Positions 20,489 through 31,037 of a stretch of DNA of 64,000 nucleotides are shown here, piece after piece. Made by a program: the position numbers and the translations under genes. The DNA lies in assembly GCA_030704615.1 (NCBI GenBank), contig CM060734.1, forward strand, positions 47,756,042 through 47,820,041. Direction: 5' to 3'. Position 1 is the stretch's first letter. Every line of letters starts with the position of its first letter. This DNA comes from Takakia lepidozioides. Lineage: Eukaryota > Streptophyta > Takakiopsida > Takakiales > Takakiaceae. A model generated the notes under the pieces. That model had not been told where the DNA came from and did not search any database. It saw only the letters and a list, made by a program, of their open reading frames with translations.

Positions 20489-21325
20489 CTATGCTATCAA
20501 CTTCCAGACTTCTCTCAAAGTGCCTCGCTCTGCTTGATGGTAAGGTGTAGGAGGTATATCTATGTCCAGAAACCTGCCACTAACCTTGTCCCAAGCTACA
20601 GTAGCTCGCTCTAACCAACCCTCCTCCTCTTTCTGCCAGGTAGAGACAAAGCAGTACTCCCCTATCTCCCGCTCACTGAACACTAAAGAAAACAAAGGTA
20701 GGGTCTGATAGTCTCTCAACTCGAAAGCTTTGAGACGGTTGCGGGTGTCTTCATTGCGGATGACTGCATCGCCTTCAAACAGAACAAACTTGTCCTCGCT
20801 AATGAACCCCCGTTCGTGGTTGCCTTGTGCAGAGCGTGTCCGTCTGCAACACTGTCTAATTGCACAAACTTGTGCAGCTCCTGCTCCTCTGCTCCAGTAC
20901 ACCACGGCCTTGTGGCTGAACACCTTGGTCCCCGGAGCTGTCTTTGGCTGTGTTCCAAGCCTAGCTTTCACCCACTTTGGTATTTCACCTACAGCTGCAG
21001 AACTGCTGGCTCCAACAGAGTTCTGACTGTCCAAGGCGATATTGAGGCCCTCAATGCCAACTACAGCAGTCTGTTGTCTACTGCTAATGCCTGACCCCCA
21101 GTATGCAATCAACTCGTCCAACTGTTCTCCACTCAAATCAGTCTGAGTTCCTTGGGAAACATAGATCCTGTCCCCTTGTGTGCACAGGCTAAGAGAAGAG
21201 ACCTGCCCTTCAATTACGTCCTCATTTCCCCCAGCCATACAGGGAGTACATCCACAGGTTTGTCTCTCATATAGGCCAGCACAGGTTCTAGAAACAGGAT
21301 TGTGGATATTTCGTGGCACACTCAC
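20489..21325 (-). CDS. Unknown 278-aa frame in the leader of element A
   Basis: A complete frame of 278 codons in element sense, upstream of Gag. The N-terminal part has a Cys cluster (CAGLYERQTCGCTPC). The C-terminal half is rich in aromatic and charged residues (FVLFEGDAVI, GEYCFVSTWQKEEEGW), as in a globular domain. I do not recognise a family. Element B has no counterpart, so it is either an accessory gene of this subfamily or another captured host segment. In-frame length and composition support coding, but the translation context is unusual, far upstream of Gag. Confidence 0.5.
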   Translation of the reverse strand: MSVPRNIHNPVSRTCAGLYERQTCGCTPCMAGGNEDVIEGQVSSLSLCTQGDRIYVSQGTQTDLSGEQLDELIAYWGSGISSRQQTAVVGIEGLNIALDSQNSVGASSSAAVGEIPKWVKARLGTQPKTAPGTKVFSHKAVVYWSRGAGAAQVCAIRQCCRRTRSAQGNHERGFISEDKFVLFEGDAVIRNEDTRNRLKAFELRDYQTLPLFSLVFSEREIGEYCFVSTWQKEEEGWLERATVAWDKVSGRFLDIDIPPTPYHQAERGTLREVWKLIA

Positions 21326-22199
21326 ACTCTAAAAATTCCATAGATTTTTAGCAGAGTCCCCAAAACATAAACCAGGTTTAGATAGGTAGATTTCCCCTTT
21401 CTGTAGGTCCCTGTGCAAGTTTTGGGTCAATCGGCCTTGGTAGGCCAAAGTTATGGCCAAACAGGCTCTATCTAATTTAAATTAGATCAAAGAACGAATT
21501 TCTTTTAATTTTTCACACCCAAAACGTTCTCGCCATCAAAAACTGTTCCCACGTTTTTTGCGATTCACTGCAGGTTCCCTAAGAATTCCTTAGACTCATG
21601 CCAAAATAGTTGTCAGGATCAGTGAATACCAGTTATACGAAGGCACCTCATTTACTTTGTGTGCTGATTTTGGGGTTACCTTTCTGGACGAATTTAAATA
21701 CTTTCACTTCAGTATTTAAATACTTTCTCGCCATCGCTCAGGGAGAGAGGCAAAGCGGACGCAGACGAGGGCAGCGATGGCCAAGCCTACGCGAGCAAGC
21801 AGGAACAAGGAGGTGGTGTGGGGTGTTGGCCAATTCGGCCGATCAAAGACCTACCACAAGCGGAGTTTGTGGGCCATCAAAGCCAAGCATGGCGGCGAGC
21901 ATGGTCACGAGCTTCTTCTTGCAGATCAGTGTACATACTTCCAACAGTGTCCCCGATCTCGAGCCAACTTGGTGGAGGTTGATACACATCATGACCATGA
22001 AGGTGGTATGGTTCCAACCTTACTCCATGAGCAACCCTTGCATCTCGGGGAAAGCCACCAACTCCAGGCACTTGTGAAAGGCCTCGAACTCCTCCTAGGG
22101 ACAGTTCAACCCCGCCATTCCTCTCATATTGCAACTGCGCAGCCTGTTGTGCTGCTTGCTTTCTTACAACTGCTGCAAAATCCGGGACAGATCTAGACT
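21326..22199. other. Element A leader, undetermined sequence
   Basis: A minus-strand frame from the CLU-like fragment continues to 21877 but loses recognisable similarity. The rest shows no recognisable coding or repeat structure. Confidence 0.45.
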
Positions 22200-22640
22200 C
22201 CCCACCAAGCGTGCTTGTCCTGCTGGAAAGGGCTGACCCATTCACTGCTTCAAGCCCAGACAGAGAAGGAAAATCCAATGGTGACGAAGGACTTGGTGCT
22301 TGAGGTGCCTGAAACTGCTTCGATGGGCCTCCCTCAACATTGGTTTGAGCCTTTTCCTTCTTAGCTACTACCTGAGTCTGCAAATGCTGCACCCAGCATG
22401 CTCCTAACTCCCACCGAATGCTCCTGTCATCCTTGTTCTCATCCTCTTGGTCCAGCCTGACCAGGCTCTTTGCCAACAGTGTATAAACCAAGCCCCCAAC
22501 ATTTTTTTACCTCTTCAGCATCGGAGGAAGGCCGTGCTCGTCCATTAGCACTCATGTGAAGAAGAGTGCGGAGGCTGTTCACATTGAGGGCATTTCCACC
22601 CCCTTCACGCTGGTCTTCCCACAACCACAACAGTAGGAAT
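22200..22640 (-). pseudogene. Captured FRIENDLY/CLU gene fragment, minus strand
   Basis: The minus-strand frame contains SLVRLDQEDE followed by RSIRWELGACWVQHLQTQ, which I recognise from the plant FRIENDLY/CLU (clustered mitochondria) protein. Just upstream is LNVNSLRTLLHM, also expected there, separated by a frame break near 22500. The fragment is in element sense. It lies next to a plus-strand piece of the same gene, so the captured DNA has been rearranged. It is a fragment only, with no function implied for the element. Confidence 0.75.
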
Positions 22641-22769
22641 CTCTTCCCCATTCTGAAGCTTGGGCCCACTGCTTCAATAAGAACAGTAGATCCTTTGTGT
22701 CATATACAGTGGTGCTCTCATCAGCTGTGATTGCCTTCAGGAGATGGGTTGAGGTTTTTGTGACCAAGA

Positions 22770-23110
22770 GTTTTGGCTGGAGGCTTGTTGCAGAGGTCAC
22801 TCATTCTGAGCTCCGCAAATATGCTATACTTCGAGGTCTTTGTCACAAGGTAGGGATTGAAGTTTCTCCTCGAGACTATGAATTGGATACGCCCACCCCA
22901 TTCAAGAGAGTTGACATTATCAGCATGGTTCCTATCTACAAGCAAGTTGCTTGCTCATCTGTAGTCGGGCGGACATTATTGGAATCGTCTAAAACAGCTT
23001 TGGACAAGGGCAAGCTTGACGATGCCGTCAGCTTTGGGACGAAGGCCTTGGCAAAGTTAGTGGCCGTTTGTGGGCCCTATCATCGGATGACTGCTGCATC
23101 AGTATTGATC
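22770..23110 (+). pseudogene. Captured FRIENDLY/CLU gene fragment, plus strand
   Basis: The frame reads [20 protein letters not shown], then [50 protein letters not shown] and [16 protein letters not shown]. This is a close match to the conserved region of plant FRIENDLY/CLU just before the tetratricopeptide repeats. It is open without an intron over more than 300 bp and lies antisense to the element. Opposite orientation to the neighbouring fragment means two captures or an internal inversion. Confidence 0.85.
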
Positions 23111-23232
23111 CCCTGCACATCTAGCTTCCAGCGAGCCTTGGCTACTACTTCAAACGTGACGGCGTTGCTCCTTCCGCTGGACAGACTCATAGGTGACCAA
23201 GCTGCTCCCATGCTATAAGTCATCCCCTCCCT

Positions 23233-23510
23233 TTATCGCTGCTGGTGCTGGATTCCAATGAGCACCTTTAGCACGTCTTGCATGGAGGGGCGTCTATCAG
23301 GCACCTCGTGTGTGCAAAGCATGGCCACATCCATCAGCTGCAGCAGCTGTTTGTCAATACCTGTGGTCTTCAGCAGTTTCACATCAAGAACTTGCCTGGC
23401 CAGCTCTGGCTTCGCCAATGCTTGCCGCACCCACTGTGAGTTGTTCACGCCCTCACTGACCAGAATAAAGGCTGCTTCCCCGCAGTATAGCTCCGTCCTG
23501 CCCCTGCGGC
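23233..23510 (-). pseudogene. Captured receptor-like kinase C-terminal fragment
   Basis: A 71-codon minus-strand frame reads LLQLMDVAMLCTHEVPDRRPSMQDVLKVL and then stops. This is the typical end of a plant receptor-like kinase domain (subdomain XI with the conserved RPSM). The preceding bases continue in frame for about 20 codons (VSEGVNNSQWVRQAL). No ATP-binding or catalytic loop is present, so it cannot be an active kinase. Confidence 0.8.
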
Positions 23511-23792
23511 CTCATGCCAGAACCAACGCTATCCTTACCAGTGGAAAGACACCAGTTCTTTGCCCCTGCTTGACATGCAGCCTGCCTCCATGGACCATCT
23601 ATATACCCAGAAACCAGAGATGATCGAAACCTGCATGTTTTTTTTTTTTGTTTTTTTTTTAAAGCTTCTCAAACTAAGCACTACTTACACACAGGTAATC
23701 ATACAAGTGCTAACCCTTAACTCCTACCTTGCACTCACAGATAAGAGGTCATCTCTCTCGAGTGATAAGCAAGCTAAAGTCACACACGATGC
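23511..23792 (-). other. Element A leader next to A1
   Basis: It includes an oligo-T tract on the plus strand (23638-23660). It also holds TTATCACTCGAGAGAGAT in sense (about 23745-23767), a block conserved right after A1 in element B and a candidate primer-binding region. No known plant tRNA 3' end match was recognised. Confidence 0.5.
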
Positions 23793-24607
23793 AAAGCATG
23801 AAAACCAAACCATCACTCTTAGAAATAGAAGTCGAGCCAGGGGCACCCCAAGCTATGGGGACTCCACCCCACAACAACCTACACTCCCATCATAAGCACA
23901 CTCAGATCTAAACGCATGAAGGAGCTCGGTCGCGCAGGCTCAACTCGAGAGAGATGAGCTGCGCGACTGCCGCTCTCGTGAAGATAAGACAGACCAGGTG
24001 TCAAACTAAACTTGACACCTGATTTAACACTTGACCTAAATCCAAGTGTTAAATACAAATAACTAGTTTTATTCTAGCTGTTTTCACACTGTGCTTATTT
24101 AACTTGGGGACTCCACCCCACAACAACCTACACTCCCATCATAAGCACACTCAGATCTAAACGCATGAAGGAGCTCGGTCGCGCAGGCTCAACTCGAGAG
24201 AGATGAGCTGCGCGACTGCCGCTCTCGTGAAGATAAGACAGACCAGGTGTCAAACTAAACTTGACACCTGATTTAACACTTGACCTAAATCCAAGTGTTA
24301 AATACAAATAACTAGTTTTATTCTAGCTGTTTTCACACTGTGCTTATTTAACTTGGGGACTCCACCCCACAACAACCTACACTCCCATCATAAGCACACT
24401 CAGATCTAAACGCATGAAGGAGCTCGGTCGCGCAGGCTCAACTCGAGAGAGATGAGCTGCGCGACTGCCGCTCTCGTGAAGATAAGACAGACCAGGTGTC
24501 AAACTAAACTTGACACCTGATTTAACACTTGACCTAAATCCAAGTGTTAAATACAAATAACTAGTTTTATTCTAGCTGTTTTCACACTGTGCTTATTTAA
24601 CTTGACA
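23793..24607 (-). repeat. A1 terminal repeat of element A with three 249-bp units
   Basis: The 5' end of the element. It matches A2 but carries the segment 23857-24603 as three tandem units of exactly 249 bp, where A2 has one. It ends TTGACA on the plus strand at 24607 and is followed by the AATT target duplication. No B repeat follows it. Confidence 0.92.
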
Positions 24608-24611
24608 AATT

Positions 24612-26610
24612 GGAGATTTGCTGGTTTCAAGATGATGGATTTCTGTTGGTCAAAAACTGCATCCCCTTCCTTTGGCGCAAGATACGATCGTCGAGAAAGA
24701 GCATCTGGTTTTCCTTGAAGATGTCCGGGACGGTAGGTAATAACAAAATCAAACCTTGCTAGTGACATACTCCATCTCGCTTGACGTCGATTCAAAACAC
24801 GAGCACTCATAAAATATTCGAGGTTTTTGTGATCGGTATAGACAGTGACCTGATGTTTAGCTCCGTCCAATAGATGACGTCACTCCTCAAAAGCATCGAT
24901 AATCGCTAGAAGTTCTTTGTCATGGATTTCATAATTGATCTCCGCAGCGGAAAATTTGCGAGAACGAAAACCAACAGGGTGGAGTCGGCCATCTGTACCG
25001 TATTGTGAGAGTACCGCGCCAAGTGCAAAGTCCGATGCATCTGCTTCTAAGAAGAATGGTTTAGATGGGTCTGCATGTACCAGTATTGGAGCCGTTGTAA
25101 ATTCCTGCTTCAGCCTTTCAAATGCCTGGTCAGCCTTCTCATCCCATACAAATTTGTCCTTCCATGTGAATCATGTCAATGGTGCACCAATTTTGGAGTA
25201 GTCATTGATGAAGATTCTATAGAAATTTGCAAAACCCAGAAAACATTGTACATCTCGGACCGAAGTTGGTTTAATCCACTCGATGATGGTTTGTATTTTC
25301 TTCTGATCCATAAAGACGCATTTGTCGGAAATAATGTAGCCCAGAAATTCGACCTCAGATTGATGGAAAAGACATTTTTCCAACTTGGCATATAGTCATA
25401 TTTCTCTTAATTTATCAAGGACAAGGCGTACATGGCGGCCATGTTCTTCTTCGTTCTGTGAAAATATCAAAATGTCGTCCAAATAGATGACTACAAAGTC
25501 ATCTAAAAATTCTCGAAAGATGTCATTCATCATATGTTGGAAAATTATTGGAGCATTTGTAAGACCGAAAGGCATAACACTGTATTCAAAAATGTCCATA
25601 CCTTGTTCGAAAAGTTGTTTTCCATTCGTCTCCTTCTTTTATCCGTACAAGGTTATAAGCTCCTCTCAAGTCGATTTTGGTGAAATCCTCGCTCGTCCCA
25701 CCTGGTCGAGAAGCCCAAAAATCAGCGGCAACGGATAACGATTCTTGATTGTGACTTTGTTGAGACCGCAATAGTCGACACACATGCGTAATGATTCGTC
25801 CTTCTTTTACACAAACAAGAGAGGCGTCCCCGCGGGTGATTTTGAATGTCGGATGAAGTGCTTTGACAAATTTTCATCAATGTATTCGCGTAATGCTGAC
25901 AACTCCGTCTGGGATAAGTTATAGATTGGGCCGAATGGTGGTTGGGCTCCTTCTTGTAACTCAATTGCACAGTCATAAGGTCGATGTTCTGGCAATATGT
26001 CTGCATTTTTCTTCTCGAAGACATATTTGAAATCTTGATATTGAGCGGGTAATGTTGAAGTACCTTTGTCTGTTGTGGTCTTGATCGGAGTCGCATAAAG
26101 TGCAAATGTCACCTCCTTTTTGGTAGCTCTCATGAAGGCTCTTGCTCCAAGAAACAGGGGTTGAATACCTTTGGTACTTTTGCATTTTTGTCTTGCCGAA
26201 ATTTTTCGTGATTGCCAGTCGATGTCAGGATTATGAAGTACAAACCAGGGAAGTCCAAGGATCACAGGATTCGTTGGAGACTGGATGACATTGAAAACAA
26301 TATGTGATACTTGATTTTTAAGTTTCACTTCAAGGGGTCAAGTTTCATGGTCAACATTTCCTGATGCTAACGGTCGTCCATCGATAACTTCAACAGGGGC
26401 CGAGAATTTCTTTCTTACGAGCGTTAAATTGTGTTGCTTCACAAAAACTTTGTCAATAAAACACGCTAAAGCGCCCGAGTCCAAAAGTGCTTCTATGGAG
26501 ATATCTCGATTTTGCATCCTGATCTTTACTGGAACTGTGAAACAAGATACAGGATCTGGAGGTAGAAAGAGACTTTTTTTGGGTGAGAAGTTTGGGGTGT
26601 CCAGCCGCAT
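24612..26610 (-). pseudogene. Chromovirus C pol: protease, RT, RNase H (decayed)
   Basis: The protease frame (26610-26338) has ALLDSGALACFID. The RT is spread over several frames (26328-25807, 25783-25586, 25599-25396, 25383-25171) with SVMPFGLTNAP and the active site YLDD. RNase H follows (24880-25170 and 24870-24612; [27 protein letters not shown]). Stops such as EE*RH, where EEWRH is usual, point to G-to-A or C-to-T decay. The last codons (KPANLQ) abut element A and resume at 11920. Confidence 0.85.
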
Positions 26611-26615
26611 GCTCC

Positions 26616-27664
26616 CTACTGTGACTGGACATCTTCGTTTTCCGACCTCCTCGTATCGAACACTTGAGTGGTGCCCCGAGCTTTGAATCTTATCTTGTTG
26701 GGGCAGTTTAATGCCATGTGATCATTTTCTCCGCAATAAAGGCATAATCCATTCGAGCGTCGTCTTTGTTTTTCATGTGGCGTCAATGGCTTGAATCGGA
26801 CAACATCAATCTGCATAGGATCATTACCGGATGTCTGATGGATCGTTGAATTTGGTGCCGTAGTAGCAGCGGCACGGTGCGTCGTCGACCATCCAGATCG
26901 CTTCTCTTGACGTCTTTCGAACAAATGATTATTGCATGCAATGACTTGGGTGATGAATTCGCTCAGTGTACTCATGTTTGGCATTGTCAGTAACAAATCT
27001 TTAACATCATCTTTTAGGCCACATCGAAACTGATTAATGAGGCTCTTCTCATTCCAGTCAAGGTCGCACGCAAGTTGTTGAAATTCGGCAACATAAACGG
27101 AAGCTGGACGTGCTCCTTGTCGAAGATTTCGCATCTTTGTTTCTGCAACTCTCTCTCTATCATTCTCTCCAAACGTTGCAGTGAACTCGGACATAAACGC
27201 TTCAAAATTATATAGTAAATGCGAATTTTTCTCTAATAGCGGTGCAAACCAAGATAGGGCAGTGCCTGATAGAAGGGTGCCCACGAATCCCACTTGAATA
27301 CCTTCATCAGAGTAGCGTTGTGTATGTAGTCGTAGGAACAATCGTACTTGTTGAACAAATCCGCGAAATTTTGATCTCGTCCCATCAAATTTCTCGGGCA
27401 TGCTGACCTTTGGTTCCCTTGTAATCTGCTGAAGATTTGGAGGAACCGTTGTAGTAGGATTTGTTGTAGTAGGGACTCGTAAGGTTGAAGATCCATTGTT
27501 CGACTCCTTCAACTCTGAAATTTGTTGTTGCAAATTGTTGAGAGCATTGCCAAGGTCTTGAGACTGATCAGCTTGTAGTTGGGCAATAGAGGCACAAAAT
27601 TCTTGCATCTGGAGCTGAAGACTCTGCTATGTGGCGACCATTTCCGCAAATGTGCCTTCCATCT
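26616..27664 (-). pseudogene. Chromovirus C gag
   Basis: A 330-codon frame from 27608 follows a short N-terminal piece (MEGTFAEMVAT) that ends in a stop at about 27630. It has a coiled-coil N-terminus, a Gag core (PEKFDGTRSKFRGFVQQVRL, GTALSWF) and a CCHC knuckle (CLYCGENDHMALNC). Protease is in another frame immediately downstream. The early stop and the downstream damage make this copy non-autonomous. Confidence 0.85.
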
Positions 27665-27700
27665 TAACTAACTAAGGAACAAACTTCAGTTTCGCCAAAC

Positions 27701-28221
27701 TGTCAAGGACGAGAACATGGCTGAACACAAACAAGAGATAAGACTAGAGGTACAAGGCTTAAAAGAAATCAAGGTCGGCGTGGCCGAATGTACTATGAGT
27801 AAATAGGAATCAAGACGATCTTTTATAACAATGAACAAGAGTACAAGATATTGGAACACGACTTGAATACTGGAATGCTGGAAACTGGACTGGAGTACCA
27901 GATACTGGAAACTGGGCTAGGGTACTGGGAACTGGACTGGAGTACTGGGAACTGGAAACAAGAGTAGCTTGAACTGGTGTTGGCGAGACTGAAGAGTGTC
28001 CAGTCTCGCCTCTTATATATACTGGATACTAAGAAGCTTCATGAGTAGTTTCCTAAGTTACTCTTGGTAATTTGATAAACTCCCGGTAACTTGGTAAGTA
28101 ATGGTAAATCATGGTAGATCATGGTAAATCACAGTAAGTCATTGTAACTTCCGGTAACATGGTAACTTGGTAACTTCTGGTATTTACTCCTAGTAAGTTC
28201 TTCTGGGCTATGTCCGTGACA
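27701..28221 (-). repeat. Chromovirus C 5' LTR (521 bp)
   Basis: In sense it starts TGTCACGGACATAGCCCAG and ends CCTTGACA. It is flanked outside by GTTTC (plus-strand GAAAC at 28222-28226), the same five bases that follow the 3' LTR at 31038. It is rich in ACTGGA/CCAGT repeats. Confidence 0.9.
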
Positions 28222-28621
28222 GAAACCACAATAAATCCAGCAACAACCTAACTTACAGAATTCAACATGAAAACTTAGGGACGACTCTGATCAAAGGGAA
28301 AAACATGCTGAAATGTGTTGAAGAAGGAACCTTCATCAGCAGTGCCTTATTCTATCAATTGTGCTGCTGTCGTTGCTGTTTCCAGTTGACCATGTACCCA
28401 CGCACTGTAACAAGCAGAAAGAGCTCCTCAAATTGGGCCCACTAATCCATTGGCATCTGACTGCCGCACAAAGTTCCAATTCTGAAAATTGCATCTGCTT
28501 CTCTTTGTAGTCCAACGGGCATTCACCTTTTTGTCTCTATTGTCCCACCCTTTACTGGGGTTGGAAAGTGTTCATTCCAACGCTTCTCCTAATCTCTGTT
28601 ACCTGTTTTTGTTTCGGCAGA
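28222..28621 (-). repeat. Repeat D unit, 5' half, inverted, ending at inversion breakpoint
   Basis: The reverse complement matches 11190-11450 up to the GTTTC where chromovirus C inserted. Beyond about 28490 it continues with sequence not found elsewhere in the window. The right inversion breakpoint is at about 28621, where chromovirus integrase starts on the plus strand. Confidence 0.7.
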
Positions 28622-29919
28622 AACTTGTCAAATTCGAATTCTTCAAACATGTCATGATCTTCCGGCTGCAGGACATTTCGGCTTCAACAAAACAATGAAA
28701 TTGATATCCAGGGACTATTGGTGGTCACAGATGTGGAAACTCGTGAAAGAATTTATAAAATCTTGCGACACGTGTGCTAGAGCGAAGGGACCACGACATC
28801 GACCTTACGGCCTTCTTCAACCATTACCCATTCCCAAGGGTCCATGGTCGTCCGTGTCTATGGACTTTATTACGGACCTTCCAATCTCCAAGACCACTGA
28901 TTCAATCCTTGTTATTGTAGATCGTTTTTACGAAGATGACACATTTCATTCCATGTAATAAGACATTTACCAGCGTGGAAACTGCAAGACTCTTCTTCAA
29001 TAATATCTACCGCATTCATGGACTCCCGAAGGACATCGTATCTGATCGAGGACCACAGTTCATATCAAATTTCTGGAGGGGATTATTTCACATATTGGAT
29101 ACTAAGATCAACATTTCTACAGCTAATCATCCACAGACTGATGGTCAAACCGGACATGTAAACCAGATTTTGGAGCAGTATCTTCGTTGTACGATAAATT
29201 ATCACCAAGATGATTGGACGGACCTTCTGTCATTGGCTGAGTTTGCCTACAACAACACTATACATTCTTCGATCCAACAAACTCCATTTTTCTCCAATTA
29301 TGGTCATCATCCTCAAGCAAACCCTTTCCGCATGAAGACTGTTGGAAGCCCTGCTGTAGAAAACCTTACTACACATCTTGCTACGATTCACAAGGAAGTT
29401 ACATTCCACCTCGCAGAATCTCAAAAACAATACAAGGAGTATGCAGATCAATGTCGCCAACTCCAACCCCAGTTCAAGATCGGAGATCGTGTGTGGCTTC
29501 TTCGACGGGACATACAAACCTCGCGACCATCAAGGAAGTTGGATTATCAACGCCTGGACCCATTCAAAATTATTCGACAAATAAATCCGGTCAGTTTTCG
29601 GCTTGAACTCCCACGAAGTATGCGCAACCATCCAGTCTTTCATGTTTCATTATTGGAGTTGTATCATCCATCGAATATTCCAAGGAGAGTCTCCGTACCA
29701 CCTCCACCAGTCGAAGTCAATCCAGAACTTGAGTATGAAGTCGACGAAGTCCTAGACTCTCGCATCAAGTATAAATGTCTTGAGTATTTCATACATTGGA
29801 AAGGCTACGACATCAGCAAACGAACGTGGGAACCTTCATCCAACCTCGCCAATGCATCTGACAAAGTCCAAAAGTTTCATCAACGATATCCAGTTAAGCC
29901 CCGAGCTACACGTCAATAA
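28622..29919 (+). pseudogene. Chromovirus C integrase and chromodomain (plus-strand half)
   Basis: Reading from about 28622 gives ILQTCHDLPAAGHFGFNKTM and SCDTCARAKG, the HHCC zinc finger. The core has SMDFITDLP, IVSDRGPQF and HPQTDGQTGHVNQILEQYL. A single extra T near 28930 shifts the frame after IVDRF. The 327-codon frame 28936-29919 ends with a GDRVWLLRRDI domain and a chromodomain (YEVDEVLDSRIKYKCLEYFIHWKGYD ends the readable part as separate motifs). It is the missing 3' half of the minus-strand gag-pol at 24.6-27.7 kb. Confidence 0.88.
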
Positions 29920-30385
29920 GACGTTACAACGATGATGTCAGTCAAGTTAGCTTCAAGGTGAAGACTCCACATCAATGTACCTGATACACGTTAAGGTGGG
30001 AGAAGTACCACACATCAGTATATACAACTACACTTCCAACACTCTTGCATCTTGTACTTCCTCGTCTGAACCCCGTACGACGGCAAGTGGAGCATACTCG
30101 AAGTCTGATAATTATGTTGGAGGTTGAGGCTTCGGACCCAGAGGGCAACAAAATCATGTTTGAATGCAGCTTCGAAAATCAGAATGTTCAAATCACTGCG
30201 TGGTCCCAAGTTGAAGGTGTTGGACACTATCGATGGTTGCAGAAACCTATAAATCATTTGAGTCAAGAACGAAGAGCCGAATACTTGGCAAGTATCATTT
30301 GTCGGATTTTGGATTTTCTCCAACTTTAAAGCAAGTCCAAGATTTTACCGCTCCTAGAGGAACTCGGCGCTAGAGGAGGGGGTGA
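29920..30385 (+). other. Chromovirus C 3' untranslated region
   Basis: Non-coding tail between the chromodomain stop and the 3' LTR. It ends in a purine-rich CTAGAGGAGGGGGTGA that serves as the polypurine tract. Confidence 0.7.
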
Positions 30386-31037
30386 TGTCACGGACATAGC
30401 CCAGAAGAACTTACTAGAAGTAAATACAAGAAATTATCAAGTTACAATGTTACCGGAAGTTACCATGACTTACTGTGATTTATCATGATCTACCATGATT
30501 TATCATTACTTACCAAGTTATCGGGAGTTTACCAAATTACCAAGAGTAACTTGGGAAACTACTCAGGAAGCTTCTTTTGAGATGAAACTTCTCCATCAAG
30601 ATACCTCCTTTGTTTAAGGAAGCTTCTTCATCAAGAAACCTTTGTTTAATCTTGGAAACTTCTCCAGCAAGAAACCTCCATAAGGGAAGCTTCTTGGGGA
30701 AGCTTCTTAGTATCCAGTATATATAGGAGGCGAGACTGGACACTCTTCAGTCTCGCCAACGCCAGTTCAAGCTACTCTTGTTTCCAGTTCCCAGTACTCC
30801 AGTCCAGTTCCCAGTACCCTAGCCCAGTTTCCAGTATCTGGTACTCCAGTCCAGTTTCCAGCATTCCAGTATTCAAGTCGTGTTCCAATATCTTGTACTC
30901 TTGTTCATTGTTATAAAGATCGTCTTGATTCATATTTACTCATCGTGCATTCGGCCAAGCCGACCTTGACTTCTTTTAAGCCTTGTACCTCTAGTCTTAT
31001 CTCTTGTTTGTGTTCAGTCATGTTCTCGTCATTGACA
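30386..31037 (+). repeat. Chromovirus C 3' LTR (652 bp)
   Basis: Same family as 27701-28221 but in the opposite orientation. It is about 130 bp longer because of a stretch of GAAGCTTCTT-type repeats (about 30567-30695). It is followed by GTTTC at 31038-31042, matching the 5' side. Confidence 0.9.

Larger units (their letters stand above)
11921..24607 (-). mobile_element. Element A: Gypsy-type element with methyltransferase, PHD finger and split direct repeats
   Basis: In the sense (minus) direction the order is A1 (24607-23793), leader with captured genes, Gag-protease-methyltransferase, UAG, RT-RNase H-integrase-PHD, polypurine tract, B1 (12413-12327), GC, A2 (12324-12008), B2 (12007-11921). 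AATT is duplicated at 11917-11920 and 24608-24611. The host chromovirus reads through perfectly after virtual removal, which fixes both ends. The B1 and B2 copies appear identical, and A1 equals A2 apart from two extra 249-bp units, so the insertion is recent. Pol is disabled by one deletion near 15165. Confidence 0.9.

Noticed and set aside
11921-24607. True DIRS/PAT element
   Set aside because: The repeat layout is DIRS-like, but pol has a zinc-finger and DDE integrase, there is no tyrosine recombinase motif, and the element has a 4-bp target duplication.
24061-24607. CRISPR-like array from the regular 249-bp period
   Set aside because: Units are contiguous tandem copies of LTR-like sequence without spacers, in a plant nuclear context.
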